A stretch of 64,000 nt of DNA, from contig CANLWV010000001.1 in NCBI GenBank assembly GCA_947494965.1, positions 248,001 through 312,000 of the forward strand, in the 5' to 3' direction. The notes beneath the pieces were generated by a model. The model searched no databases, was not told the DNA's origin, and worked only from the letters and a program-made list of their open reading frames with translations. The translations under genes were made by a program, and so were the position numbers. Every line of letters starts with the position of its first letter. Within the stretch, counting starts at the first letter, position 1. This document shows, one piece after another, positions 45,252 through 54,690 of the stretch. The DNA is from an uncultured Salinicoccus sp. (GTDB lineage: Bacteria; Bacillota; Bacilli; Staphylococcales; Salinicoccaceae).

Positions 45252-47661
45252 AGTTGGCTACTATATTTACAAGTTTATCCGGAACCACGATTACTTTGCG
45301 TACCGTCTTATCCCTGATTGCCTGTTGGACGTTATCAGATTCTATTGCAATGCGTTCCAGGTCATCTTTTGAAGCCCCTGTTGGCACATTCATCTTATGC
45401 TTCACTTTGCCATTGACCTGAATGACGATTTCGATCTCTTCTTCAACAAGTTTTGATTCATCATAGACCGGCCAATCTTCGTAGGCGATTGTGGTCGTGT
45501 ATCCCATCCTTTCCCACAGTTCTTCTGCTATATGCGGTGCAACTGGAGACAGGAGTTTAATGAAGCCTTCGACGAAAGCCCTGTTTATCTTGTCTTTTTT
45601 ATAGCCTTCGTTGACGAATACCATAAGTTGGGATATTGCCGTATTGAAGTTGAGCGTCTCGTAGTCCTCAGTCACCTTCTTGACTGTTTCGTGGTAGACC
45701 TTAGCCATATCAACGGTTTCTTCATCGACGACGAGTGCCCTTACGCTGCCATCCTCGTCTATGAATAATCTCCATACCCGGTCCAGGAAGCGACGGGCAC
45801 CATCCAGTCCTTTATCACTCCAGGCAATCGACGCTTCGAGCGGCCCCATGAACATTTCATAGAGTCTCAGCGTGTCTGCCCCGTGGGAGGCGACGATATC
45901 ATCCGGATTGATTACGTTCCCTTTGGATTTACTCATCTTTTCATTACCTTCCCCAAGTATCATCCCTTGGTTGAAGAGTTTCTGGAAAGGTTCCTTAGTA
46001 TTAACGACACCGATGTCGTACAGCACCTTATGCCAAAACCTCGCATACAACAGATGAAGGACGGCATGCTCTGCCCCGCCGATATACAAGTCGACCGGCA
46101 GCCAGTGCTCGATCTTCTCCTTGGAAGCAAGGGCATCCGGGTTATGGGGATCGATGAACCTCAGATAGTACCAGCAGCTGCCGGCCCATTGTGGCATCGT
46201 ATTCGTTTCCCGTCGCCCTTTGACACCATCTTCACGGGTGACGGAAATCCATTCTTCGTTGTTTGCCAACGGCGATTCGCCTGTACCGGACGGTTTGATC
46301 TTATCCATCTGCGGAAGGGTGAGCGGCAATTCATCCTCTTCCAGGACACTCATTGTGCCGTCCTCCCAGTGGATGACTGGAATCGGTTCGCCCCAATACC
46401 TTTGGCGGGAGAAGAGCCAATCGTGCAGCTTGTAGGTCGTCTTCTGTTCCCCTACTCCCTTTTGCTCGAGGAGGCTGATTGCTTTTTTGATTCCTTCCTC
46501 TTTATCGAGGCCATCCAGCTCTCCAGAATTGATATGCACGCCGTCACCCGTATAGGCTTCTTTTGAGATGTCCCCACCTTCAAGAACTGCTTTTATAGGC
46601 AGGTCAAAAGCATGGGCAAATTCGTAATCCCTCTCGTCATGGGCTGGTACAGCCATGATGGCACCCGTGCCGTAGCTCGCCAATACGTAGTCTGCAATCC
46701 ATATTGGCATTTCCTCTCCGGAAAGCGGGTTTATGGCGTATGCACCCGTAAACACTCCTGTTTTTTCTTTTGCCAGATCAGTCCGTTCAAGCTCGCTTTT
46801 CATTGCTGCCTGTTCCTGATATGATTTGACCGCTTCAATCTGTCCGTCCGAGCATATCTTTTCAATCAGTGCATGTTCAGGGGAAAGGACGGCATAAGTC
46901 GCGCCATAGATGGTGTCCGGACGGGTCGTGAATGCCTCGAAAGATTCTTCAGTGCCGGCGATGTCAAAGCGTACGTTAGCGCCTTCCGATTTGCCGATCC
47001 AGTTGCGCTGCATGTCCTTTAATGATTCCGGCCAATCCAATTCCTCCAGATCTTCAAGCAGCCGGTCGGCATATTCGGTGATCCTGAGCATCCACTGTTT
47101 CATCGGTTTTCTGACGACCGGGTGGCCACCGCGCTCCGACAATCCATCGATGACTTCTTCGTTCGCCAGTACCGTACCGAGCGCCTCACACCAGTTCACC
47201 GGCACTTCGTCGATATATGCGAGATCCTTTTTGTAGAGCTGGATGAAAATCCACTGTGTCCATTTATAGTATTCCGGATCCGTCGTATTGATTTCGCGGT
47301 CCCAGTCATAGCTGAAGCCGAGCTCTTTTATCTGGCGCCTGAAATTATCGATGTTCGTTTCATTAAAGCTGCGGATATCATTTCCCGTATCGATGGCATA
47401 CTGTTCAGCGGGTAGACCAAAGGCATCCCAGCCCATCGGGTGCAGCACATTATACCCTTGCATGCGTTTCATCCTTGAGATTATGTCGGTCGCTGTATAC
47501 CCTTCCGGATGCCCGACGTGCAGTCCGGCCCCTGAAGGATATGGGAACATATCCAACGCGTAGAATTTTTCCTTTCCGATTTTATCCTCAGTTTTAAAAG
47601 TCTTCTGCTCTTCCCAATACTGCTGCCATTTCTTTTCAATTTCTTTATGGTTGAACGTCAT
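45250..47661 (-). CDS. leuS: Leucine--tRNA ligase
   Basis: An 803-aa class I synthetase. The HIGH motif is in [15 protein letters not shown]. The editing CP1 domain spans about 220-410 ([34 protein letters not shown] with the editing Asp). The KMSKS motif is EKMSKSKGN, and the C-terminal domain ends [12 protein letters not shown]. It is full length and appears active. The ATG at 47661, with AAGGAGG upstream, gives the normal N-terminus [16 protein letters not shown]. Expression is under a Leu T-box. Confidence 0.98.
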   Translation of the reverse strand: MTFNHKEIEKKWQQYWEEQKTFKTEDKIGKEKFYALDMFPYPSGAGLHVGHPEGYTATDIISRMKRMQGYNVLHPMGWDAFGLPAEQYAIDTGNDIRSFNETNIDNFRRQIKELGFSYDWDREINTTDPEYYKWTQWIFIQLYKKDLAYIDEVPVNWCEALGTVLANEEVIDGLSERGGHPVVRKPMKQWMLRITEYADRLLEDLEELDWPESLKDMQRNWIGKSEGANVRFDIAGTEESFEAFTTRPDTIYGATYAVLSPEHALIEKICSDGQIEAVKSYQEQAAMKSELERTDLAKEKTGVFTGAYAINPLSGEEMPIWIADYVLASYGTGAIMAVPAHDERDYEFAHAFDLPIKAVLEGGDISKEAYTGDGVHINSGELDGLDKEEGIKKAISLLEQKGVGEQKTTYKLHDWLFSRQRYWGEPIPVIHWEDGTMSVLEEDELPLTLPQMDKIKPSGTGESPLANNEEWISVTREDGVKGRRETNTMPQWAGSCWYYLRFIDPHNPDALASKEKIEHWLPVDLYIGGAEHAVLHLLYARFWHKVLYDIGVVNTKEPFQKLFNQGMILGEGNEKMSKSKGNVINPDDIVASHGADTLRLYEMFMGPLEASIAWSDKGLDGARRFLDRVWRLFIDEDGSVRALVVDEETVDMAKVYHETVKKVTEDYETLNFNTAISQLMVFVNEGYKKDKINRAFVEGFIKLLSPVAPHIAEELWERMGYTTTIAYEDWPVYDESKLVEEEIEIVIQVNGKVKHKMNVPTGASKDDLERIAIESDNVQQAIRDKTVRKVIVVPDKLVNIVAN

Positions 47662-47679
47662 GATAATCCTCCTTGAATA

Positions 47680-47888
47680 TAAATAATCCCATGCCAATAT
47701 AAGGCATGGGACGATCATATATGTATACGACCGCGGTACCACCCGCATTCACTTGATAGTGCAGCTCTTTTTTATACTACATGGAATTGATTCGTACCGG
47801 ATGAGTTCCTGTGCACGCATTGCCGGTTTGCAGCATCCACCGGCTCTCTGGATATGGTTATGCACAATACTACTTCCTATACTTATAA
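47680..47888 (-). promoter_or_regulatory. Leu T-box riboswitch leader of leuS
   Basis: The minus-strand leader has stem-I features (a CCAGAGAGCCGG segment), a specifier CTC (Leu codon) at 47805-47803 in GAACTCATCC, and the T-box GGGTGGTACCGCG. A terminator stem TCCCATGCC / GGCATGGGA is followed by a T-rich tract. Uncharged tRNA-Leu should stabilise the antiterminator. Confidence 0.92.
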
Positions 47889-47894
47889 ATATAG

Positions 47895-47923
47895 ATTATA
47901 AACCGCCAATACGCAAGACGCAA
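47895..47923 (-). promoter_or_regulatory. Promoter of leuS
   Basis: Minus-strand TTGCGT (47923-47918), a 17-nt spacer and TATAAT (47900-47895), just past the end of ogt. Confidence 0.65.
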
Positions 47924-47928
47924 CCTCG

Positions 47929-48402
47929 CTATAGTCCGGTCTCTTCGATCTTTAGGAGTTTTGTTTTTTTGTCTACTCCGCCGGTATACCCCCCAAGCGA
48001 ACCATCTGAGGCAATGACCCGATGACACGGGATGATGATTGATACCGGATTTTTACCGTTCGCATTTGCCACTGCGCGTGAATAGGTTGGCCCACCGCAG
48101 TCGACCGCCAATTCCTTGTAGCTTATCGTTTCGCCGTAAGGTATCTCACTGAGCCGGCGCCACACTTTTCTCTGGAAGGCCGTGCCGGAGTGGGTGATAT
48201 CTATTGGCACTTCAAAAGTGCGGCGTTCTCCTGAAAAATACTCTTCAAGCTCCATCACACATTGGCGGATGACTCCTGATACTTCCGTTAAATCTTGATC
48301 ATCCTTTGGTCTGTCAGCATGATCGAGTTCCACGATCACCCCATCTTCGGAACGTATTTTAAACCATCCTACCGGTGCATCCATAAAATAGATGTTTTGC
48401 AT
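47929..48402 (-). CDS. ogt: Methylated-DNA--protein-cysteine methyltransferase
   Basis: A 157-aa suicide DNA-repair protein that takes methyl groups from O6-methylguanine. The acceptor cysteine is in IIPCHRVIASDGSLGGYTGG. The helix-turn-helix region has FQRKVWRRLSEIPYGETISYKELA. I chose ATG 48402, with AAGGAG at 8 nt, over GTG 48411, which overlaps the ribosome site. It starts 5 nt after the ABC permease stop, so it is probably the third gene of that operon. Confidence 0.94.
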   Translation of the reverse strand: MQNIYFMDAPVGWFKIRSEDGVIVELDHADRPKDDQDLTEVSGVIRQCVMELEEYFSGERRTFEVPIDITHSGTAFQRKVWRRLSEIPYGETISYKELAVDCGGPTYSRAVANANGKNPVSIIIPCHRVIASDGSLGGYTGGVDKKTKLLKIEETGL

Positions 48403-48407
48403 TTCTT

Positions 48408-49952
48408 TCACTCCTTATAGGTGATTTTAAACCCTTTATCATAACGTTTTGCCACTTTGCGTAGCAGCCATATTGAAACCACTGCTGGTAATACAAGGGA
48501 ACCCACTATCAGCACTTGCCGGTCCACTCCAGTTGATCCGTCCATCAGCCCTGTAGCCACCCCTGTCAGCATAAGTACGACTACGAGGGAGAAACTGATC
48601 ATTACATTGCTTAGGGTATCAAGCCTTTTCCTCGGATTCCTATAGCTGACCACAGGGTTTTTGCTGCCTATCATCATGCCGATCGGCACTGCTGTCAGGG
48701 CTGACAGCAATATCATGATGATAAGGAGGACGAGGTCTCCTGGCGCCGCTTGGGATAAATACCAGACTACGGTGAAGGCCACCATCATCACAGGTACAGT
48801 GGTCAGCAGAGTGAAAAGGTACTTCGATACCGCAATGCTTGACCCTTTGAGCGGCAGAGCTTTCAGCATCGCGAAATGTTCAGCATCACGTGCAGTATTA
48901 TATGCACCGACAAATAAAGACATCACCAATGTTCCTCCAACCGCCGATATGAGGATGTCGGTCATATCAAGAGTGCCGGTCCCGGTCTGCCCTGAGAATC
49001 CAGAGACGTATATTAGAAATAGTGGCAATAGATAATATGGCAATAACACAGCCAGCTCCTTAAAGTCACGCACTGTCATTTTCAAGTCTTTGCGCATCAG
49101 CGTCACAATCGGATGCACGACCCGCTCGAGTTTCGTCCCTGACTTCATTCTTTTGCCGGAGTGGCCGTAAAAATTCCAGCCCCGGACCATCGCCCGTCTT
49201 GTCACATGGCTGGCTGACTTGGCCATTACGACCGCAAGCCCAACCACAGACGATATGAATATGATGCTTATTGATACATCAAACCCGTACAGGAACCCGT
49301 CGAATGACACAGGGCTCTCAGGCAGCCTCTTTGTCCACCCCTTTATCGAATCTCCGAGAGCAAAGAAAGCGAGATAGACCAGTATGAAAGACGCAGCCCC
49401 TACAAATGAGAGTACCCCGCTGACCTTTTTGGCTGGCAGTATGTGGGCTGTCAGAAAGGTGCATAAATAAGCCAAAGATGTAATCACCACACCCACTCCC
49501 AGAAAGTATACCGCGCTATTTATGAGCAGCATCCATTCCTCAAACCGAATGGCTAGGGCCACCCCCACTATCATGCTTATCGGCATAAGGATGATGGCCG
49601 CATGCAGAAATGCATGTTTGATGAACTTAGCCCAGAACAAGTCCCCAGCCGAGATGGGAAAAGAGAGGTACATTGGTACATTCGCACTTAGAATCATGTC
49701 CTTGATGATGAAATGTATCGACAGTAGAGTCAATATGACTATGGCGGCCAGCGACAGGATCATGATGTAGCTGCTCAAATGATCCGTTTTCAATGATAGC
49801 GTCAACGTAAAAAGTAGCGATCCGAGCAACGGCAATGGCAAGAGCATGAATAGAAGTGCCATGATGATGTATAAAATCACCTTTGTTTCTCCCATTGACT
49901 TCCAATAATTGAAGGCAGAACGCATTTCAGTTTTAAGTATCAGACGAATCAT
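48408..49952 (-). CDS. ABC exporter permease (EcsB/YthQ-like)
   Basis: A 514-aa membrane protein with about 12 hydrophobic segments. The sequence (LILKTEMRSAFNYWKSMGETK at the start, DAEHFAMLKALPLKGSSIAVSKYL near the end) is typical of the 12-helix ABC-2 permeases that pair with EcsA-like ATPases. The transported substrate is unknown. Its ATG overlaps the stop of the ATPase gene (ATGA). Confidence 0.85.
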   Translation of the reverse strand: MIRLILKTEMRSAFNYWKSMGETKVILYIIMALLFMLLPLPLLGSLLFTLTLSLKTDHLSSYIMILSLAAIVILTLLSIHFIIKDMILSANVPMYLSFPISAGDLFWAKFIKHAFLHAAIILMPISMIVGVALAIRFEEWMLLINSAVYFLGVGVVITSLAYLCTFLTAHILPAKKVSGVLSFVGAASFILVYLAFFALGDSIKGWTKRLPESPVSFDGFLYGFDVSISIIFISSVVGLAVVMAKSASHVTRRAMVRGWNFYGHSGKRMKSGTKLERVVHPIVTLMRKDLKMTVRDFKELAVLLPYYLLPLFLIYVSGFSGQTGTGTLDMTDILISAVGGTLVMSLFVGAYNTARDAEHFAMLKALPLKGSSIAVSKYLFTLLTTVPVMMVAFTVVWYLSQAAPGDLVLLIIMILLSALTAVPIGMMIGSKNPVVSYRNPRKRLDTLSNVMISFSLVVVLMLTGVATGLMDGSTGVDRQVLIVGSLVLPAVVSIWLLRKVAKRYDKGFKITYKE

Positions 49953-50677
49953 CGTATGCCCGCTCCATCAGTCAATTCCAAAAAGATGTCTTCCAAAGTT
50001 GCGCCAACCGCCTCCTGCTTCAAGGCTTCGAGCGAACCATGGGCACGTTTCTTCCCGTTATATATAATCAATATATCCGTGGCAATCTCTTCAGCAAGGG
50101 AGAGGTTGTGGGTCGTCAGGAAAACCGTCTTGCCGCTCTTGACGTACTCTATCAAGTATTGCTTGAGGTTTCTGTTGCTCTTAGGATCGAGGCCCACGGT
50201 TGGTTCGTCCAGAAATAGGACGTCGGGCTGATGGATTAAGGCACCGACGAGAGCCAGCTTCTGTTTCATGCCATGGGAATATTCTTCTATCAAGCTCCCG
50301 AGAGCGCCTTCTAGGTCAAACAGTTCCAACAGCTCCTGCTTTCTTTCCATAAATGCAGATTGCTCCATACGGTAGGCACTCGCTATAAAATTCAGATATT
50401 CATGGCCATTGAGCCTGCCTATCAAGTCTGGAGTATCCGGCACATAGCTGATACGCTGCTTAAGCGCCACCTTGTCGAGACGCATTTCTTCACCAAATAG
50501 CTCAACTGAACCCGATGAAGGCTCGAGCAGTCCAGTCATCATGCGGATGGTTGTGGATTTGCCGGAACCATTTGGGCCTATGAATGCAAACAGTTCACCA
50601 TCCCCCACTTCAAAATCGAGGTCTTTCACTGCATTATGTGCGCTATAGTTCTTATTCAACCGGTTTACTTTAATCAT
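49949..50677 (-). CDS. ABC transporter ATP-binding protein (EcsA/YthP-like)
   Basis: A 242-aa nucleotide-binding domain. Walker A is IGPNGSGKSTTIRMMTG. The Q-loop region is RISYVPDTPDLIG, the signature EYSHGMKQKLALVGAL, Walker B VLFLDEPTVGLDP and the switch His TTHN. It is complete and should hydrolyse ATP. I chose the ATG at 50677, with GAGGAG upstream. It forms an exporter with the downstream permease. The operon order is ATPase, permease, ogt. Confidence 0.93.
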   Translation of the reverse strand: MIKVNRLNKNYSAHNAVKDLDFEVGDGELFAFIGPNGSGKSTTIRMMTGLLEPSSGSVELFGEEMRLDKVALKQRISYVPDTPDLIGRLNGHEYLNFIASAYRMEQSAFMERKQELLELFDLEGALGSLIEEYSHGMKQKLALVGALIHQPDVLFLDEPTVGLDPKSNRNLKQYLIEYVKSGKTVFLTTHNLSLAEEIATDILIIYNGKKRAHGSLEALKQEAVGATLEDIFLELTDGAGIR

Positions 50678-50838
50678 ATGATCTCCTCGTCGTCCACAAT
50701 CTGGATTAATGATTCCATCATACCTCATCTACGTCCCATGATAAACTTTACATCCCCCCCATTCTCTCAAGACCCGATAAAAGCACCCATAACATATGGT
50801 ACACTTCTCAATATGTAAGGATGAAAGGTGGATGAACG

Positions 50839-51795
50839 ATGGATTTTAAGTACAGTTTTGATGATAAACGCTACCACACTTTGAATTATCATCTTAAAAA
50901 TAAATTCAATGAAAAAATATTCAAAGTCGCACTAGATGCTGGTTTTGACTGTCCAAACAGGGACGGCACCGTAGCCTACGGTGGATGTACCTTCTGTTCC
51001 GTCGCCGGCAGCGGTGACTTCGCCGGGGACCGGGTGGATCCGATACCGGTTCAATTTGAAAAGATCAGATCCAAAATGCAGTCCCGAAAATGGAAGCATG
51101 GTAAATACATCGCCTATTTCCAGTCTTTCACCAACACCCATGCACCACTCGAAGTGCTGCGTGAGAAATTTGAAGCGGCACTTGAAATTGAAGGTGTCGT
51201 CGGATTGTCGATCGGCACACGCCCCGACTGTCTTCCTGAGGATGTCGTGCAATACTTAGCTGAACTCAACGAGCGGACTTATCTTTGGGTCGAGCTCGGT
51301 CTCCAGACAATTCATGAAAGTACTTCAAAACTGATTAATCGTGCCCATGATATGAAGTGCTATCGTGAACGGGTCGATAAGCTCAGGCGTCACAACATCA
51401 ATGTCTGCAGCCATATCATAAATGGCCTCCCTGGCGAAGATTATCAAATGATGATGGAAACCACCAGAGCAGTGGCCGACATGGATGTGCAAGGCATCAA
51501 AATCCACCTGCTCCACCTGCTGCATGGCACGCCGATGGTCAAACAATATCAAAAAGGGTTGCTCGAATTCATGACCCAAGAGGATTATGTCAATCTGGTA
51601 TGCGATCAGATTGAGGTGCTTCCTGAAGAAATGATCATCCATCGCATCACCGGGGATGGACCGATCGACCAGATGATCGGACCGATGTGGAGTACAGATA
51701 AATGGAATGTGCTCAACAGTATAGACGAGGAGTTGAAGGTGAGGGATACTCATCAGGGACTGAAATATGAAAAGAAGGAGAGAGTCGATGTTTAG
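50839..51795 (+). CDS. ytqA: Radical SAM protein, TIGR01212 family (YtqA)
   Basis: A 318-aa cytosolic radical-SAM enzyme. The iron-sulfur cluster cysteines are in FDCPNRDGTVAYGGCTFC (CxxxxxxxxxCxxC-type spacing of this family). GTRPDCLPEDV and WVELGLQTIHE form the barrel. The family is related to Elp3/coproporphyrinogen oxidase radical-SAM enzymes, and the substrate may be tRNA or a small molecule. It overlaps the following methyltransferase gene by 8 nt, as in Bacillus ytqAB, suggesting joint action. Confidence 0.93.
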   Translation: MDFKYSFDDKRYHTLNYHLKNKFNEKIFKVALDAGFDCPNRDGTVAYGGCTFCSVAGSGDFAGDRVDPIPVQFEKIRSKMQSRKWKHGKYIAYFQSFTNTHAPLEVLREKFEAALEIEGVVGLSIGTRPDCLPEDVVQYLAELNERTYLWVELGLQTIHESTSKLINRAHDMKCYRERVDKLRRHNINVCSHIINGLPGEDYQMMMETTRAVADMDVQGIKIHLLHLLHGTPMVKQYQKGLLEFMTQEDYVNLVCDQIEVLPEEMIIHRITGDGPIDQMIGPMWSTDKWNVLNSIDEELKVRDTHQGLKYEKKERVDV

Positions 51796-52351
51796 ACGAA
51801 TACTGCCCCAAGCGAAGCATTTATCAGAAGAAGTCATAGAGCCTGGCGATATTGTCATCGACGCCACGTGCGGTAATGGTCATGACACGAAATTTCTGGC
51901 AGATGCCGTCGGATCAGAAGGCACAGTGTTCAGTTTCGATATCCAAGCCCAGGCGATCGCAAACGCCAAAGACTTATGCCGACCTCACAACAATATAGAA
52001 TTCATATTGGACTCGCATGCAAACCTTGGGCGCTATATACCAAAGGATGCGCCAATCCGTGCCGCAATGTTCAATCTCGGCTACTTGCCGAAAGGGGATA
52101 AAGAAATCACTACCGTCTATGAATCCACCTCCATCGCCTTAAGTGAAATATTCGACCGTCTCACTGTCGGAGGGAGGATCATCATAGTGGTCTACCATGG
52201 ACACCCGTCCGGGAAAATAGAGCGCGATAAACTGCTCGGCTCCCTATCACACTGGTCCCAAAAGGAAGCCCAGGTCCTCAAGTACCAATTCATCAACCAG
52301 AAGAATGATGCCCCTTTCCTGCTATGTGTGGAAAAGATAAGCATGCCTTGA
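51788..52351 (+). CDS. ytqB: Class I SAM-dependent methyltransferase (YtqB)
   Basis: A 187-aa methyltransferase. Motif I is VIDATCGNGHDTKFLA, and motif IV is MFNLGYLPKGD, where N-x-G-Y replaces the usual D/NPPY. In Bacillus and staphylococci YtqB-type enzymes methylate the 5-aminomethyl-2-thiouridine of tRNA wobble bases (MnmM). This agrees with its overlap with the radical-SAM ytqA gene. The ATG at 51788 has AGGAGAG upstream. Confidence 0.9.
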   Translation: MFRRILPQAKHLSEEVIEPGDIVIDATCGNGHDTKFLADAVGSEGTVFSFDIQAQAIANAKDLCRPHNNIEFILDSHANLGRYIPKDAPIRAAMFNLGYLPKGDKEITTVYESTSIALSEIFDRLTVGGRIIIVVYHGHPSGKIERDKLLGSLSHWSQKEAQVLKYQFINQKNDAPFLLCVEKISMP

Positions 52352-52373
52352 CGGTGAATTTTTCACTTTATCG

Positions 52374-52544
52374 ATGGAGGATACCCAACAAGTAGAAACC
52401 GCCAATGTTGATGTTATCTTCAATCCCATCCGGGTATATATATTCAGATTAAATATTCTTTCATCACTTTGGAAGACTCAACTCGGAAAGGAAGATGGAT
52501 ATGGAAGGCAAAACAGCTCTAATTATGATAGACATCATAAATAA
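52374..52544 (+). pseudogene. Possible remnant of an HTH regulator N-terminus
   Basis: An open frame of 56 codons. The first 30 residues (MEDTQQVETANVDVIFNPIR, then VYIFRL) resemble the start of ArsR-like or winged-helix regulators, where D-x-I-x-N-P-I/V-R precedes helix 2. The rest bears no resemblance and runs into the isochorismatase gene in another frame. There is no ribosome site. It looks like a decayed fragment, but chance is possible. Confidence 0.25.
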
Positions 52545-53052
52545 GATGGATTTTGAAGGCAGCGAGGACTTGCTTGAGAACGCCCGGGGAATTGTAGAAC
52601 CGCTGCGTGAATTGAAACGTCAGGCCAAGGAAAATGACATTCCCGTCATATATGCAAACGACAACTTCGGCTTGTGGCATGAGGACATGAACAGTTTGAT
52701 AGAGGAATGCAAAAAAGGCATCGGCAAGGAAGTCATTGAACAGCTCCTTCCAGAAGAGAAGGATTACTTCCTCATCAAACCGAAACACTCTGCTTTTTTT
52801 GGCACACAGTTGGATATACTCCTTAGAAAATTGGAAGTCGAGAACCTCATTCTGACAGGCCTTTCCGGAGATATGTGTGTACTGTTCACTTCTTCTGAGG
52901 CATACATGCGGGAATTCAATTTGTGGGTGCCGGGTGATTGTGTGGCGTCGGAAGTGGATGAAGATCATGAAGCTTCCTTAAGGATCATCAACCGCTCAAT
53001 GTTTGCGAATGTCACACCGGCTACTGAAACTGATATTACTGAAGCGTTTTGA
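52501..53052 (+). CDS. Isochorismatase-family cysteine hydrolase
   Basis: A protein of about 183 aa. The catalytic triad of the family is visible: Asp in LIMIDIINKMDF (D11), Lys in LIKPKHSAF and Cys in LSGDMCVLF. The cis-peptide region precedes the Cys. Substrates could be nicotinamide, ureido compounds or isochorismate-like molecules; it is not identifiable here. I chose ATG 52501, with AAGGAAG at 6 nt, over ATG 52495, which touches the ribosome site. It is monocistronic, followed by a hairpin at 53086-53128. Confidence 0.85.
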   Translation: MEGKTALIMIDIINKMDFEGSEDLLENARGIVEPLRELKRQAKENDIPVIYANDNFGLWHEDMNSLIEECKKGIGKEVIEQLLPEEKDYFLIKPKHSAFFGTQLDILLRKLEVENLILTGLSGDMCVLFTSSEAYMREFNLWVPGDCVASEVDEDHEASLRIINRSMFANVTPATETDITEAF

Positions 53053-53085
53053 CGGTTCAAATGAAAGTACAATCGAATGTTGAAC

Positions 53086-53128
53086 TAAAAAATCCTTCGT
53101 CCATTAGTATGGACTGAAGGATTTCTTT
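53086..53128. terminator. Terminator after the isochorismatase gene
   Basis: AAATCCTTC-GTCCAT and ATGGAC-TGAAGGATTT form a long stem, flanked by A and T tracts. Confidence 0.85.
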
Positions 53129-53134
53129 CATTGA

Positions 53135-53206
53135 TCAGGCGCTATCGATCAGTATATTCACATGCCTCATGTTTTCAAAACCGTTGATACCTTGGATATA
53201 ATCCAA
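53135..53206 (-). pseudogene. Possible C-terminal gene remnant
   Basis: A 23-codon minus-strand stretch from TTG to TGA (GINGFENMRHVNILIDSA at its end) with coding-like composition. It sits between the CYP152 terminator and the terminator at 53086. It has no ribosome site and no known family. It may be the residue of a gene lost downstream of the P450. Confidence 0.2.
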
Positions 53207-53236
53207 ATGAAAAAAGTCTCCGAAGAGACTTTTTCA
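53207..53236 (-). terminator. Terminator of the CYP152 gene
   Basis: AAAAAGTCTC and GAGACTTTTTT pair around TTCG-type bases directly after the P450 stop. Confidence 0.88.
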
Positions 53237-54496
53237 TCAATCTTTGAACAGTAATGCACGGCTGTTCGGGTAGGTCGGAAATTGATTGATGGGAATGGTC
53301 CAGTCCTGTTCTGGTACAGAAAATTCATATCTATTGACCAGGTGGTCGGAGAATACCCTCATGCTGTGGAGGGTGATCCACTCCCCGGCGCAGCGGTGCA
53401 TCTCCCTGAACTTCCCGCCGCCTTGGGCGATCATTTCATATTCCTCTTCGTATGAGAGTGAAGTTGCCTTATCTTTATATCGGGTGATATCGAATGCTTC
53501 CGGGTGGGCAACCGTTCTCGCATCGTGGTTGCTGCCGTAGAGGTCGAGCACTACCCAACTGCCTTCAGGTATTTCATAGCCGTCGATCTCCACATCACGC
53601 ACTGCAATCGCTGGCAGCATCGGGAAAAATGGATAGTAGCGGCGCATTTCCTGGATGAATGGATCTTGCAAGGCATCAAAATCTTCCTTTAATGCCGTGC
53701 GGACGTCATCGTCTGAAAACAACGCATGGCCCATCAGTGCCATCCAGACTGTCAAAGCGACTGTCGGCCTGATGATATTCAATAATTCAACAGCAGCCAC
53801 TTCCACAGGCAGTAGATTGCCATCCAAATCGGTTGCCTGAGCAAATGTGTACAATGCAAGATGTTCCTTGCCTTCCACCGGATGGGCGCGGGCTTCTTCT
53901 ATCAATTCGCGGGCCCATTTTTCCGATTCATTACGGTCGGAGACTCCCTTTATATGGTCTTTAGGCGAGGTTACTGCACCACTGATCATGGAGATCTGGT
54001 TCTTTGCCAGTTCTTCAAGTGTCTTATCATCATACCGCTCCAGATTAATACCTGACCACTCGGCAATGGAGTTGAACAGCACTCTGTTGGCCAAGTCGAA
54101 CAACTCGAATTCGCCATGCTGCTTGTCGAGTTCCGCCGTCAGGTTCCTATCCAATATCTTCCGGTAGTCCTCCATGCGCTCAGGTGCCATCAGATCCATG
54201 AAGTAATTTTTACGATGATGATGCGCTTCACCGTCAAGGGTCTGGACACCATCTTCCCCAAACAATGTTTTCAGGATGGGAGTTGGCATTGCGCCGCCCC
54301 TTTTGAAGTTTTCCGGGTCGTAGAATTTGCGTGCCGCTTCTTCCCCGTATGTGATTATCATTTCTTCATTCAAAAGTTCTGCTTTTACTACCGGGGCCCC
54401 TGCATCCTGTCGAAGTTCCTCTAAAAGACCATATCCTTTATCCATCATCTCTTTGACTTCGGTTAATTTGATTTTTGTTTCTGGTACCTGTTTCAA
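53237..54496 (-). CDS. Cytochrome P450 of the CYP152 fatty-acid peroxygenase family
   Basis: A 419-aa soluble heme-thiolate enzyme that uses H2O2 rather than a reductase to oxidise fatty acids. The heme ligand is Cys369 in GGGKFREMHRCAGEWITL. The family Arg-Pro pair that holds the substrate carboxylate is R243-P244 (NIIRPTVAL). At the position of OleT His85 / P450BSbeta Gln85 this protein has Gln85 (GVQTLDG), which favours hydroxylation over decarboxylation by analogy. No redox partner is nearby, as expected. It is a single-gene unit with its own terminator. An imperfect Fur/PerR-like repeat lies upstream. Confidence 0.93.
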   Translation of the reverse strand: MKQVPETKIKLTEVKEMMDKGYGLLEELRQDAGAPVVKAELLNEEMIITYGEEAARKFYDPENFKRGGAMPTPILKTLFGEDGVQTLDGEAHHHRKNYFMDLMAPERMEDYRKILDRNLTAELDKQHGEFELFDLANRVLFNSIAEWSGINLERYDDKTLEELAKNQISMISGAVTSPKDHIKGVSDRNESEKWARELIEEARAHPVEGKEHLALYTFAQATDLDGNLLPVEVAAVELLNIIRPTVALTVWMALMGHALFSDDDVRTALKEDFDALQDPFIQEMRRYYPFFPMLPAIAVRDVEIDGYEIPEGSWVVLDLYGSNHDARTVAHPEAFDITRYKDKATSLSYEEEYEMIAQGGGKFREMHRCAGEWITLHSMRVFSDHLVNRYEFSVPEQDWTIPINQFPTYPNSRALLFKD

Positions 54497-54537
54497 TGTT
54501 CATTCTCCTATTACTTTTTTTAAATCCTATACCATAA

Positions 54538-54556
54538 TGATAACGATTGATGTAAT
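54538..54556 (-). promoter_or_regulatory. Imperfect Fur/PerR-like repeat upstream of CYP152
   Basis: ATGATAACGATTGAT at 54538-54553 keeps much of the TGATAATnATTATCA pattern with several mismatches. It lies about 45 nt before the P450 start. PerR control would suit an H2O2-using enzyme, but the match is weak. Confidence 0.2.
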
Positions 54557-54690
54557 CGCAATCAAATGAAATGCATGCAGGCACCATTGATTATCCCCGG
54601 TGAGTGACAGCAAACTCCTTGATGCGTCAGCCTTTCGGATAGTCATTTTATGGAATTACAATAATGGAGAAGATGAAGGTGTCCGAAAAG

